Source of the DNA: Solwaraspora sp. WMMD406
Lineage (GTDB): Bacteria; Actinomycetota; Actinomycetes; Mycobacteriales; Micromonosporaceae
Length of the DNA: 64,000 bases
Assembly (NCBI RefSeq): GCF_029626025.1
Contig: NZ_JARUBF010000001.1
Span: forward strand, 1,736,001 to 1,800,000
Direction: 5' to 3'
Below are positions 8,055 to 16,278 of the stretch, piece by piece (within the stretch, counting starts at the first letter, position 1; every line of letters starts with the position of its first letter). The translations under genes and the position numbers were made by a program. The notes beneath the pieces were generated by a model that ran no database searches, was not told the origin of the DNA, and worked only from the letters and a program-made list of their open reading frames with translations.

Positions 8055-9290
8055 ATGTCCACGCCACCACGCTCTCGTCGCCCCCGTCCGGCCGGTGCCG
8101 GGCCCGTCGGTCCGCTGTTCGTCGGTCCGCTGTTCGTCGGTCTGCTCTTCGTCGGTCTGCTGCTCGCCGGCGTGCTGTTCGCCACGGCTCCGGCCGGTGC
8201 CCAACCGGCGAGCCCGGCACCGGTGCCCTCGACTGGTGACGGCGTCACCTGGTCCGTCCAACCCTCCGGGCCGGACGGACCCACCGGCCGCAACTACTTC
8301 GTCTACGACCTCGCTCCCGGCGCGCAGATCACCGACTACGTCGCGATCAGCAACCTGAGTGACCAGCCGCACACCTTCTCGGTCTACGGCACCGACGGGT
8401 TCCTCACCGAGGACGGCGCGTTCGCGCTGCGGCCCGCGAGCGAACCGGCCACCGACGTGGGCACCTGGGTCCGTTTCGACCAACGGGAGTACGCCGTACC
8501 GGCTGGTGAGCGGCTGGACATCCCGTTCACCCTGACGGTGCCGGCCAACGCCACTCCCGGCGACCACGCCGGCGGCGTGATCGGCTCCATCGTCCAGGTC
8601 CGTACCGACGCCGCCGGACAACAGATCACCGTGGACCAGCGGGTCGCCGCCCGGATCTACCTGCGGGTCGACGGTCCGGTCCGACCGGCGATCACCGTCG
8701 AGTCGATGAGCATCGAGTACGACGATCCGATCAACCCGCTTGGTGACGGTGACGCTACCGTCACCTACCAGGTCCGCAACACCGGCAACATCAGGATCGG
8801 CGGTACGGGCGCGGTCCTGCTGGACGGCCCGTTCGGCTGGAATCTCGCCCGGACCGCCCCGATCGACCTGCCGGAGCTGCTGCCCGGTAGCGCCTTCACG
8901 GTCACCGAGCGGATCACCGGGGTGCCACCGGCACTGCGGCTGACCGGCACCGTCGACCTGGCTCCGGTCACAGTGGATGAAGCATTGCCGCCGGTCACCC
9001 GGTCGGCCAGCGTCTGGGCGCCACCCTGGCTGCTGCTCGCCGCGATCGCCGTACTGGTCGGCTGGACGCTGGTCCGGCGTTGGCGGGACCGCCACCGGAC
9101 CGCCCGGACAGCCGGAGCCGCCGAGCCCGGCGGCGGCGACCCGCATGCCAGCGACGGCACCCCGCAGGCCAGCGACGGCACCCCGCATGCCAGCAACGGC
9201 ACCCCGCAGACCAGCGAGGGCGCTGTCCCGCCGGAGGCCGGGACCCGGTCCGCGACAGGTCCGGCGTCGGCGTCGGCCAGCACTCGATGA
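8055..9290 (+). CDS. DUF916 WxL-interacting membrane protein
   Basis: A 411-residue protein. The ATG at 8055 has a TGGAG site and avoids the hairpin at 8001, so I prefer it to the GTG at 7995. A signal peptide (LLFVGLLLAGVLFATAPAGAQ) is followed by a DUF916 domain at about 55-180 (GRNYFVYDLAPGAQITDYVAI, LSDQPHTFSVYGTDGF, FTLTVPANATPGDHAGGVIGSI). A second beta domain, one membrane helix (WLLLAAIAVLVGWTLVRRW) and a cytoplasmic tail with degenerate ASDGTPHA repeats follow. DUF916 proteins are the membrane partners of WxL surface proteins. Here it should anchor or dock the HtaA/WxL-like protein. It ends in an ATGA overlap with the next gene. Confidence 0.88.
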   Translation: MSTPPRSRRPRPAGAGPVGPLFVGPLFVGLLFVGLLLAGVLFATAPAGAQPASPAPVPSTGDGVTWSVQPSGPDGPTGRNYFVYDLAPGAQITDYVAISNLSDQPHTFSVYGTDGFLTEDGAFALRPASEPATDVGTWVRFDQREYAVPAGERLDIPFTLTVPANATPGDHAGGVIGSIVQVRTDAAGQQITVDQRVAARIYLRVDGPVRPAITVESMSIEYDDPINPLGDGDATVTYQVRNTGNIRIGGTGAVLLDGPFGWNLARTAPIDLPELLPGSAFTVTERITGVPPALRLTGTVDLAPVTVDEALPPVTRSASVWAPPWLLLAAIAVLVGWTLVRRWRDRHRTARTAGAAEPGGGDPHASDGTPQASDGTPHASNGTPQTSEGAVPPEAGTRSATGPASASASTR

Positions 9291-10216
9291 TCGGCCGGCG
9301 GACCTCGGCAGTGGTACTCGCCCTGGTTCTCCTGGCCGGGGCGGCCGGCCTACCGTCGACGCCGGCCAGTGCGGCCCAGCCGCAGGTACGGGTCGACCCG
9401 GCCACCGCTGCGGTGGGGGACCGGCTGACCGTCACGTTGACCGGCTGGCCGGCCGGCAACATCCAACTGGACGTGTGCGGCAACCAGGCCGACCGAGGAT
9501 CGCTCGACTGCGCGACCCTCGCCGCGCACCACCGGCACCTCGCCGGGCCCGACCCGGTGACCACCTCGATCACCGTGGTCGCGCCGCCGGTTGCCTGCCC
9601 CTGCGTGGTCCGCGCCCGGTCGCTCGATCCGGCCGCGACCGGAGCAGCGACAGGTGCCGTCACCGGCGATCCGGTCACCGGCGTCGCGTCGCTGGGAATC
9701 GTCGGTCTGGTGGTGCCGGCGGCACCGGTCGATCCCGATCCGGGCCAGCTGCGGATCACCGGGTTGACCGTACGTCCGGCCGGCTGGGACTGGCCGGCGC
9801 TGTTCGCCCTGCCCAGTCGACTTCTGGTCGAGGTCGATCTGCACAACGACGGTCCCGCCACCGCCGTCGACCCACGGCTGGCGGTGTTGGTCGGTCGTCC
9901 CGGACAGGCCACGCTGATCGTCGAACCACCTCAGGTACCCGTACTGGCGGCCGGTGAGCGGCGCGCTGTCCGGATCGCCGTGCCGGTCGACGCCCCGGTG
10001 TACGGCCGGTACGCCGTGCACGGGCAACTCGACTGGGCCGTCGGCCCGGGTGGGCATGCCGGCATCCCGTACGCCGGCACCCCGGTCGTCTTCGTCGCGG
10101 AGACCGAGCGCTACCCCTGGGGCTGGGCGGCGCTGGCCGGCGTGCTGCTGCTGATCCTGCTGGCCCGGCAGGTCGTCGGGCTGGTCCGCGACCGGCGTCA
10201 ACCCTTCTTATCGTGA
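9287..10216 (+). CDS. Third membrane-anchored protein of the HtaA/WxL-like arm
   Basis: A 309-residue protein whose ATG overlaps the stop of the DUF916 gene (ATGA). It has a signal peptide ending near TPASAA, an N-terminal beta domain with four cysteines (LDVCGNQ, LDCATL, ACPCVV), a second beta domain (LLVEVDLHNDGPATAVDPRLAVLV) that resembles DUF916-type accessory folds, and a C-terminal membrane helix (WAALAGVLLLILLARQVVGL) with a short basic tail. I do not recognise a named family. By coupling it works with the DUF916 protein in the surface complex. Its 3' end overlaps the convergent caspase gene by 19 bp. Confidence 0.75.
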   Translation: MIGRRTSAVVLALVLLAGAAGLPSTPASAAQPQVRVDPATAAVGDRLTVTLTGWPAGNIQLDVCGNQADRGSLDCATLAAHHRHLAGPDPVTTSITVVAPPVACPCVVRARSLDPAATGAATGAVTGDPVTGVASLGIVGLVVPAAPVDPDPGQLRITGLTVRPAGWDWPALFALPSRLLVEVDLHNDGPATAVDPRLAVLVGRPGQATLIVEPPQVPVLAAGERRAVRIAVPVDAPVYGRYAVHGQLDWAVGPGGHAGIPYAGTPVVFVAETERYPWGWAALAGVLLLILLARQVVGLVRDRRQPFLS

Positions 10217-12147
10217 CGGGCGAGCCACTGCTGGCTCTTCACCGTGTCGGGATGCTCCGGTCCGAGTACCCGACGTTGGTCGGTGAGTAGTTCCCGACGT
10301 AGCCGGATCGCCTCGGGGTGCGCCCCGGCGTCGTACGCCTTGGCCGCGTGCATCTCCCGCATGAACATGGTGTGCCGATGGTACGGCCCGAGCACCCGGG
10401 CGTGGTCGGCGAGGACGTCCCGGCAGAGCCGGTAGGCCTCTTGGTGGTGCGGCCCGTCGGACAGCACGGCCACCTGCATCCGCCGGGTGTACATCAGCCC
10501 GGGATGGTCCGCGCCGAGTAGCCGCAGCTGGTCCCGCCCGAGACTGTCCAACCGGCGCAGTTGCTCGTCCGCGCTGTCGGCGGCCATGGCGTGGTCGAGC
10601 CGGGCGTCGAGGGTGACGGTGTGATCGGCCCCCAACGCCCGACCGGCGTCGTCGACCACGGCGGCGAGCAGGTGTTCCGCGTCGACCCGGTCATCGGCCT
10701 TGACCTGCCGGGCATGTTGGTGGCGGGCTCTGATGGTGTACGGGTGCTCCGCGCCGTATCGCTGGGTGACCATCGGGATCAGCGTTTCGTAGCGGCGCCT
10801 CGACTCGGCCGCGTCGCCGGCCGATCCGGTGGCGAAGGCGAGCTGGCCATAAGCGTCCAGGGTGAGCGCGTGCATCGGCCCCAGCTCCCGCTCCAAATCC
10901 GGGAGCAGATCGACGAGCTGGTGCCGGGCCGCCTCCGGATCACAGTTGCACGCCAAGAGGAACCGGGTCTGCAGGGTGTCCTCGTGCCGTGCGCCGAGCA
11001 CCCGGACCTGGTCGTCGTGTACGGCGGTGAGCCGCTGCCGGGCCTCGGGCTGGTTGCCGGCCTGGCCGATGTTCTGCGCGAGGTAGGCCCGGGTGAGCAG
11101 CAGGTCCCTGTTGCCGGCCGGCAGGATCCGCTGCTGATCGGCGAGTACCTCGCGGAGCAGCTCGACGGCGCGGGTACGCTCGCCGCCGCGACCGGTCCAG
11201 ACCCCGAGCAAGTACTTGGTCCGCAGCGTCGCGGCGTCCTCGGCACCGTTGATCCGCTCCCGGTCGATCAGCAGGTTCCGCAGCAGCCGGACCGCTTCGG
11301 ACGGCGCACCGTGCTCGCCCACGGCGATCGCCTCGCGCTCGCGTTCGTACAGCCGGGCAGCCCCGGTGACGACCGGGGTGCCACCCGGAGCGACGCTGCC
11401 AGGGCGGTAGGCGACGTTGCGGACCAGCCCCAGCAGGTCGGCGGTGCCGGTGCCGCGCTGCTCGGGCACCGACAGGCCTTCGCCCTGCAAGGTGGTGCGC
11501 AGGTGCCGGTAGACGTCGCCCAGGGTCAGCAGCTCGCCGCCGCCGGGCAGACCGCGTTCCAGCAGCGTCAGCAGCCGGCCGGTGAACGCGGTGTACGGCT
11601 CCCCGTCGAGCACCTTGGCCACCCGGTTGGCAGGGGACGCGGTCAACGTGTAGCTACCGCTGACCGTGATCTGCCCCAACACCTGGCCGTCGACATCGCT
11701 GAGCGCCTCACCGGTGGCCCGCCCGGAGTAGCAGCAGTCCAGGATCACCACCCGGTTGGCGGCGGGGGAGTCGAGGCAGACGTCCCGGATCGCGTCGAAG
11801 GGCAGCGCCGTGAACGGCAGGCGATCGGTCCGGGTGCCGAACAGACCGAGATACAGCTCTCCTCGCCGGCCCAGCACGCCGTGCCCGGCGTAGTAGACCA
11901 GCAACGTGTCCGACGCCGCCGCGGCTGCGGGGATCAGGCGCTCACCGACCACGCCGAGGTCGGCATTCGGCGGTACGACGACGCAGTTCTCGGTCGGGAA
12001 GCCGGCCAGCCGGGGGTCGGTCAGCAGCCGGACGAGGTCGGCGACGTTGTTGCCGACCTGCGGGACATCGGTCAGCTCGTCGGTGGCGTGATACGCCGGG
12101 GTGCCGATCAGCACCACCCGGGACCGAGCGGGATCAATGGGCCGCAT
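10198..12147 (-). CDS. Caspase-like peptidase with C-terminal tetratricopeptide-type repeats
   Basis: A 649-residue protein. The N-terminal 240 residues are a peptidase C14 (caspase/metacaspase) domain with the catalytic histidine in YYAGHG (His89) and the catalytic cysteine in LDCCYSG (Cys138/139). From about 290 to the end there are tandem 40-45-residue alpha-helical repeats of the tetratricopeptide type, each with an RxxLGxxHPxT-like element (for example RVLGPEHPDTV). The start overlaps the upstream EACC1-like gene by 14 bp. Caspases of this arrangement serve as proteolytic effectors in bacterial conflict systems. Triggering of self-directed proteolysis is an inference. Confidence 0.88.
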   Translation of the reverse strand: MRPIDPARSRVVLIGTPAYHATDELTDVPQVGNNVADLVRLLTDPRLAGFPTENCVVVPPNADLGVVGERLIPAAAAASDTLLVYYAGHGVLGRRGELYLGLFGTRTDRLPFTALPFDAIRDVCLDSPAANRVVILDCCYSGRATGEALSDVDGQVLGQITVSGSYTLTASPANRVAKVLDGEPYTAFTGRLLTLLERGLPGGGELLTLGDVYRHLRTTLQGEGLSVPEQRGTGTADLLGLVRNVAYRPGSVAPGGTPVVTGAARLYEREREAIAVGEHGAPSEAVRLLRNLLIDRERINGAEDAATLRTKYLLGVWTGRGGERTRAVELLREVLADQQRILPAGNRDLLLTRAYLAQNIGQAGNQPEARQRLTAVHDDQVRVLGARHEDTLQTRFLLACNCDPEAARHQLVDLLPDLERELGPMHALTLDAYGQLAFATGSAGDAAESRRRYETLIPMVTQRYGAEHPYTIRARHQHARQVKADDRVDAEHLLAAVVDDAGRALGADHTVTLDARLDHAMAADSADEQLRRLDSLGRDQLRLLGADHPGLMYTRRMQVAVLSDGPHHQEAYRLCRDVLADHARVLGPYHRHTMFMREMHAAKAYDAGAHPEAIRLRRELLTDQRRVLGPEHPDTVKSQQWLARHDKKG

Positions 12148-12514
12148 CGCCGCCGATCTCCGGTCGCGCGGACGCGTCTGCGGCCAGCGCCTGCTCGATG
12201 AGCCGTTCGACCTGCTTCACTCGCTTGGCGTCGATCTCGATCACGTCACCGGCGGCGGTGCGGACCGTGATCCGTACGTCGGACCGGCGGGGCTGGGCGA
12301 ACCAGGTCTGCAACGACTCGGCCAGCACGCTCAGCACGCCGCCGGCACCGAGCGCGACTATCAGCAATTCGAGGATGCCCAGCTCACCGCGCTGCGGCGG
12401 GGCCGACTCGAGGCGTACCCTGCCGCTCAGTTCCGGTTCGGCAGCCAGCCACTGGCGCAGGTCCCGCACCAGCTGCGGGGCGTCGTCGTGGTGCACGGTC
12501 AGCGACAAATCCAT
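12134..12514 (-). CDS. EACC1-like effector-associated membrane component
   Basis: A 126-residue protein starting at the ATG at 12514, which has an AAGGGAT site 8 bp before it. It opens with a beta-rich part (LSLTVHHDDAPQLVRDLRQWL), continues through LGILELLIVALGAGGVLSVLAESLQTWF, a single hydrophobic helix, and ends with ITVRTAAGDVIEIDAKRVKQVERLIEQAL. This architecture matches effector-associated constant component 1 (EACC1), a family found next to caspase and other effectors in actinobacterial and cyanobacterial conflict operons. It overlaps the caspase gene by 14 bp, so the two are co-translated. A sensor or adaptor role at the membrane is inferred. Confidence 0.75.
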   Translation of the reverse strand: MDLSLTVHHDDAPQLVRDLRQWLAAEPELSGRVRLESAPPQRGELGILELLIVALGAGGVLSVLAESLQTWFAQPRRSDVRITVRTAAGDVIEIDAKRVKQVERLIEQALAADASARPEIGGDAAH

Positions 12515-12693
12515 CGGTCGTATCCCTTCCATGGCCGTACCAGGTGGCCGCCACTCCAGGTACTGACGGACACGTCGCACCGCGCGCCGAGCGGCGCGAC
12601 AAGGGTCTCCATAGTGGGCGATGACATGAACCGGCCACAACGTCAAGAAGTTGACACTGTGGATGGTCTGCCAGTGTACCGCTGCTGATCCTG

Positions 12694-12743
12694 CCGGCCC
12701 GTCAGGTGATCGGACTGTGCCGGTCCGTCAGGCGATCGGACTG
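12694..12743 (+). repeat. Two tandem copies of a 26-bp unit
   Basis: The 24-bp core occurs at 12694 and 12720 with two differences (CCGGYCCGTCAGGYGATCGG plus ACTG). It lies in the 248-bp gap between the methyltransferase stop and the EACC1 start, and is followed by a small GGCGC/GCGCC hairpin. I see no gene in this gap. Confidence 0.7.
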
Positions 12744-12762
12744 GCGCGTCAGCGCCGGCAGG

Positions 12763-13419
12763 TCACGGGTCGAGCGGTTTGTGGGCGATCACGGTGCCCT
12801 GTGGGGTCCGCTCCGACTCACCGTCGCCTTCCCGCACGATCGTGGCGTACGGCGCGAAGCCGGCGGCCCGCAGCAGGTCGACCACGTCGGCCGGCTGCTG
12901 GCGGTACCAGTCCAGGTCGACCGGTTTGCCGAACGACTCGTCGGCGTGTCCGTGCTCGTCGCCGACCTGGAAGGCGAGCATCAGAGCGCCACCGGGGGCG
13001 AGCACCCGGTGGAACTCCGCGAAGACGTCGGGCCGCCGATCCCACGGTACGTGGATGATCGAGTAGTAGGCGAGCAGTCCGCTCAACGACCCGTCACCGA
13101 TCTCCAGGTCGAGCATCGAGCCCACCTCGAACCGCAGGTCCGGGTGAGTACGGCGGGCCAGCTCCACCATCCGTGGTGACAGGTCGACGCCGAACACGTC
13201 CAGGCCGAGCCGCCGCAGCACGACGGTCACCCGTCCCGGCCCGCAGCCCACGTCGGCCACCGGCCCGCCGCCGGCCGCCCGTACCAGTTCGGCGAAGGCG
13301 GTCAGCAGCGCCTGGTCCAGCGGTCGGCCGTCGAGATCGGCGGCGACGACCTCGGCGTACTCGCTGGCGGTCGCGTCGTAGGACATCCGGGTGGTGGCGA
13401 GGAAGTCTGCGGCGGACAT
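12763..13419 (-). CDS. Class I SAM-dependent methyltransferase
   Basis: A 218-residue enzyme if started at the ATG at 13419. A start at 13446 would place the gene start inside the hairpin at 13434-13467. SAM-binding motif I is VADVGCGPGRVTVVL at about 53-67, followed by an acidic residue ending strand beta-2 (GVDLSPRMVELAR) and the post-II segment LLAYYSIIHVPWDRRPDVFAEFHRVLAPGG. The substrate cannot be told from sequence. The gene stands alone between hairpins, so context gives no pathway. Confidence 0.88.
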   Translation of the reverse strand: MSAADFLATTRMSYDATASEYAEVVAADLDGRPLDQALLTAFAELVRAAGGGPVADVGCGPGRVTVVLRRLGLDVFGVDLSPRMVELARRTHPDLRFEVGSMLDLEIGDGSLSGLLAYYSIIHVPWDRRPDVFAEFHRVLAPGGALMLAFQVGDEHGHADESFGKPVDLDWYRQQPADVVDLLRAAGFAPYATIVREGDGESERTPQGTVIAHKPLDP

Positions 13420-13433
13420 GGCCGTGAAGCGTA

Positions 13434-13467
13434 CCGGTCGGCTCACCGCGATGGGTGAGCCGACCGG
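13434..13467 (-). terminator. Hairpin terminator after the lectin/beta-helix gene
   Basis: A perfect 14-bp stem (13434-13447 with 13454-13467) and a 6-nt loop, downstream of the minus-strand gene ending at 13522 and just upstream of the methyltransferase ATG. Most likely a terminator separating the two transcripts. Confidence 0.65.
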
Positions 13468-13521
13468 GTTGGCCGACCGGTGATTCGACCAGGTGAGCCG
13501 ACCGAGCTGACGTCGTCGTGC

Positions 13522-15141
13522 TCAGCAGCGGTTGATGGTCGAGTTATTCAGCACGATGTTGCGGATCACGATGTTCTGCCCGCACGGGCTCTCGGTGATC
13601 CGCGAGTTGGTCAGGGTCAGGTTCTGCAGGGTGATGTCCCGGGACACCGGGAACTCGGTTCGCGAGGCGATCCGTACGTCGGATCCGTTGACCGAGCCGG
13701 AGATCGCCGCGATGGTGACGTTGTAACAGTTCTCCAACAGGATCGAGTTGCTGCCCGTACCGGAGATGTCGATCCGGTCGATCACCGCGCCGCCGGACTC
13801 GGAGACGCAGAAGATGCCCCGGCCGCCGCCGCGCGCGATCACCGTGCCGACCCGGACGTTGGTCGGGTAGCTGTCGCCGACCCGGCCGTTGCGGTTGGCC
13901 ATCCGGAACCCGGCGTACCCGGTCCCGGTGCCGGCACCCTGCGCGTCCACCGTGCCGACCGTCGCGTTGATGGTGTCGTTGAGCAGCAGGCCCGAGTAGC
14001 CGGTGTTGCGGGCGGTGACCGTGCCGACGGTCAGCCCGTCGACGCCGTAGGTCTCCACCCCGTGGCTGCTGGTGCCCTGGACGTACACGTTGTCGATCCG
14101 CACGTTGCGGGTGCGCTGGTTGCGGTCGCCGTGGTTGTCGATGCGGATGCCGAGGCCGGAGGAGACCCGGATGTCGATCTGACCGAGGGTGATGTTGACA
14201 CCGTTGCGGACGAAGATGCCGTACAGCGGGCTGCCGGTGATGTTGAGGCGGGTCACCTCGACGTCGGTCACTCCGCGTGCGTAGACCACCGCCTGGTCGC
14301 CGGAGCCGGAGCCGGTCACGTTGACCGTGCCGCAGACCTCCAGGATCGTGTACGACGGCAGCGACAGCCGGGATCCCGCGCTGATCGAACCGGAGCCCCG
14401 GACGATGACCTTCTGCTTGCTGGTCCGGCCGGACGACAGGCTGTTGACCGCCGCCTGCATCGCGGAGAGCATGTTGGTGCCGGTGTAGACGGTGTTGCCG
14501 CTGTTACGGGCGGTCCAGGTCGAGCCGTTCAGCACCGCTTCGGCGTTGAACGAGCCCGAGCCGCAGTTGCCGGACGGGGGCGGGGTGGTCGGGGTGCCTC
14601 CGCTGGCGACCCGGACCATCTGCCACTGCTGGTTCCAGCCGTTGAGGTCCTGATATTGGGAAATCGTCCCACCGTCGGCGGTGGACCACTGCCAGACGTC
14701 GAGGGCCTTGCCGCTGTGCCGGTTGACGAACCGGACGTACCCGCTGTCGGAGTCGGCGACGCCGAAGTGCTGGCGGGTGGTGCCGTTGTCGGCGTTCTGG
14801 ACGAGCGGGGTGCCGTCGTTGGCGTTCGGCAGTTCCAGGAACTTGCCGCTGTGCCGGGATCGGATCTTGTAGTAGCCGTTGCCGGCGTCGACGAACTGCC
14901 ACTGCTGCTGGTTGCCGTCGTTGCGGGACCACTGCACGATCGGCGCGCCGTCGTCGGTGGCGAAGTTGTAGACGTCGACCGCCTTGCCGCTGTGCCGGTT
15001 GACCAGGACGTACCAGGCGTTGGTGTCGACGGTGGCGGCAGCGGCGGGCTGCAGGCCGACCGCGACGCCGGTGCCGAGCATGACGGTGGTGGCGAGCACG
15101 ACGACGCCGGTTCGCCAGCGCCGCCATCTGGTGGCTGTCAT
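13522..15141 (-). CDS. Secreted ricin-type lectin (CBM13) with right-handed parallel beta-helix
   Basis: A 539-residue exported protein. The ATG at 15141 follows an AGGAGGA site, and the signal peptide ends at QPAAAA. Residues 40-170 form a ricin-B/CBM13 module with the repeats SGKAVDVYN, SGKFLELPN and SGKALDVWQ and the QQWQ signatures. After a short GTPTTPPPSG linker, residues 200-539 are a parallel beta-helix of the pectate-lyase or glycoside-hydrolase type (GIFVRNGVNITL, GVETYGVDGLTVGTV, NIVIRNIVLNNS), with many Asn/Thr-ladder turns. It is likely a polysaccharide lyase or hydrolase acting on plant or microbial glycans. The exact activity and catalytic residues are not certain. Confidence 0.85.
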   Translation of the reverse strand: MTATRWRRWRTGVVVLATTVMLGTGVAVGLQPAAAATVDTNAWYVLVNRHSGKAVDVYNFATDDGAPIVQWSRNDGNQQQWQFVDAGNGYYKIRSRHSGKFLELPNANDGTPLVQNADNGTTRQHFGVADSDSGYVRFVNRHSGKALDVWQWSTADGGTISQYQDLNGWNQQWQMVRVASGGTPTTPPPSGNCGSGSFNAEAVLNGSTWTARNSGNTVYTGTNMLSAMQAAVNSLSSGRTSKQKVIVRGSGSISAGSRLSLPSYTILEVCGTVNVTGSGSGDQAVVYARGVTDVEVTRLNITGSPLYGIFVRNGVNITLGQIDIRVSSGLGIRIDNHGDRNQRTRNVRIDNVYVQGTSSHGVETYGVDGLTVGTVTARNTGYSGLLLNDTINATVGTVDAQGAGTGTGYAGFRMANRNGRVGDSYPTNVRVGTVIARGGGRGIFCVSESGGAVIDRIDISGTGSNSILLENCYNVTIAAISGSVNGSDVRIASRTEFPVSRDITLQNLTLTNSRITESPCGQNIVIRNIVLNNSTINRC

Positions 15142-15262
15142 CGAGATCCTCCTGGGGGTTCGGGTTCGGAAGAAGCGAGCCGGTGCGCCCCACGGCAGCG
15201 GGGAAAGGGCTTTCCGAATTGTGACGGCAATGTATCGAAGTGTTTCGATCAAGTCAATCGAG

Positions 15263-15296
15263 AAACCTGACATCGGTTGGCAGGTTTACCTGCCAA
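15263..15296 (+). promoter_or_regulatory. Palindromic operator upstream of the SDR gene
   Basis: TTGGCAGGT-TT-ACCTGCCAA (15277-15296) is a perfect 9-bp inverted repeat ending 9 bp before the ATG at 15306, overlapping the ribosome-binding region. A second, overlapping pair (AAACCTG at 15263 and CAGGTTT around 15281) extends it. This is the form of a TetR-family operator, and binding would block the SDR gene. The regulator is not identified in this interval. Part of the site recurs at 25866. Confidence 0.7.
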
Positions 15297-15305
15297 GGTG
15301 ACGGC

Positions 15306-16262
15306 ATGAGCACTTCCGTGAACACCACCCCGTCGGTCGGAAAGCCCGCCGACAACCCGTCGACCGGCCGGATCGTCCTGGTGGCGGGGGCCACCCGGGG
15401 AGCCGGCCGGCAGATCGCCATCCAGCTCGGCGCCGCCGGCGCCACCGTCTACGTCACCGGCCGCAGCACCCGGCTGCGTCGATCGGAAATGGACCGGCCG
15501 GAGACGATCGAGGACACCGCCGACCTCGTCACGGCGGCCGGCGGCACCGGCATCGCCGTACCGACCGATCACTTGGATCCGGCGCAGGTCGAGGCCCTGA
15601 CCCAGCGGATCGCCGACGACCACGGTCGGCTCGACGTACTGGTCAACGACATCTGGGGAGCCGACCACCTGATCGACTTCGAAGCCCCGCTCTGGGACCA
15701 GCGTCTCGACGACGGCCTGCGCGCGCTCCGGCTGGCCATCGACACCCACCTGATCACCAGCCACTACGCGCTGCCGCTGATGATCCGTGACCCGGGCGGC
15801 CTGGTGGTGGAGATGACCGACGGCACCGCCGACTACAACGCCACCCGCTACCGGCAGTCCATCTTCTACGACACGGCCAAGAACGCCGTCATCCGGTTGG
15901 CCTTCGCGCAGGCGCAGGAGCTGCGGCCGTACGGGGCGACGGTCGTGGCCCTGTCGCCTGGCTGGATCCGGTCCGAGGCGATGCTGGACCACTTCGGGGT
16001 GACCGAGGCCACCTGGCGCGACGGCACCGCCACGGATCCGCACTTCGTGATCTCGGAGACGCCCGTCCTGGTCGGCCGGGCGGTGGCCGCGCTCGCCGCC
16101 GACCCGACCGTCGCCCGGTTCACCGGACAGTCCCTGTCCAGCGGGCAGCTCGCCAAGGAGTACGGCTTCACCGACCTCGACGGCAGCCAGCCGGACGCCT
16201 ACCGCTACCTGGTGGAGGTCGTCGAGGCCGGCAAGGCCGCCGACGCCACCGGATACCGCTGA
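15306..16262 (+). CDS. SDR family oxidoreductase
   Basis: A 318-residue short-chain dehydrogenase with an AAGGTGA site. Visible are the nucleotide-binding VAGATRGAG (about residues 26-34), a basic TGRSTRLRR stretch after beta-2 suggesting NADP(H), VLVNDIWGAD in place of the usual NNAG, and the catalytic pair YDTAK. It has a 20-residue N-terminal lead and an extended C-terminus, longer than the typical 250 residues. The substrate is unknown. It stands alone and is preceded by a strong palindrome, so it is probably induced by a small ligand of an unlinked repressor. Confidence 0.9.
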   Translation: MSTSVNTTPSVGKPADNPSTGRIVLVAGATRGAGRQIAIQLGAAGATVYVTGRSTRLRRSEMDRPETIEDTADLVTAAGGTGIAVPTDHLDPAQVEALTQRIADDHGRLDVLVNDIWGADHLIDFEAPLWDQRLDDGLRALRLAIDTHLITSHYALPLMIRDPGGLVVEMTDGTADYNATRYRQSIFYDTAKNAVIRLAFAQAQELRPYGATVVALSPGWIRSEAMLDHFGVTEATWRDGTATDPHFVISETPVLVGRAVAALAADPTVARFTGQSLSSGQLAKEYGFTDLDGSQPDAYRYLVEVVEAGKAADATGYR

Positions 16263-16278
16263 CGCCGACGGCCAGGGT

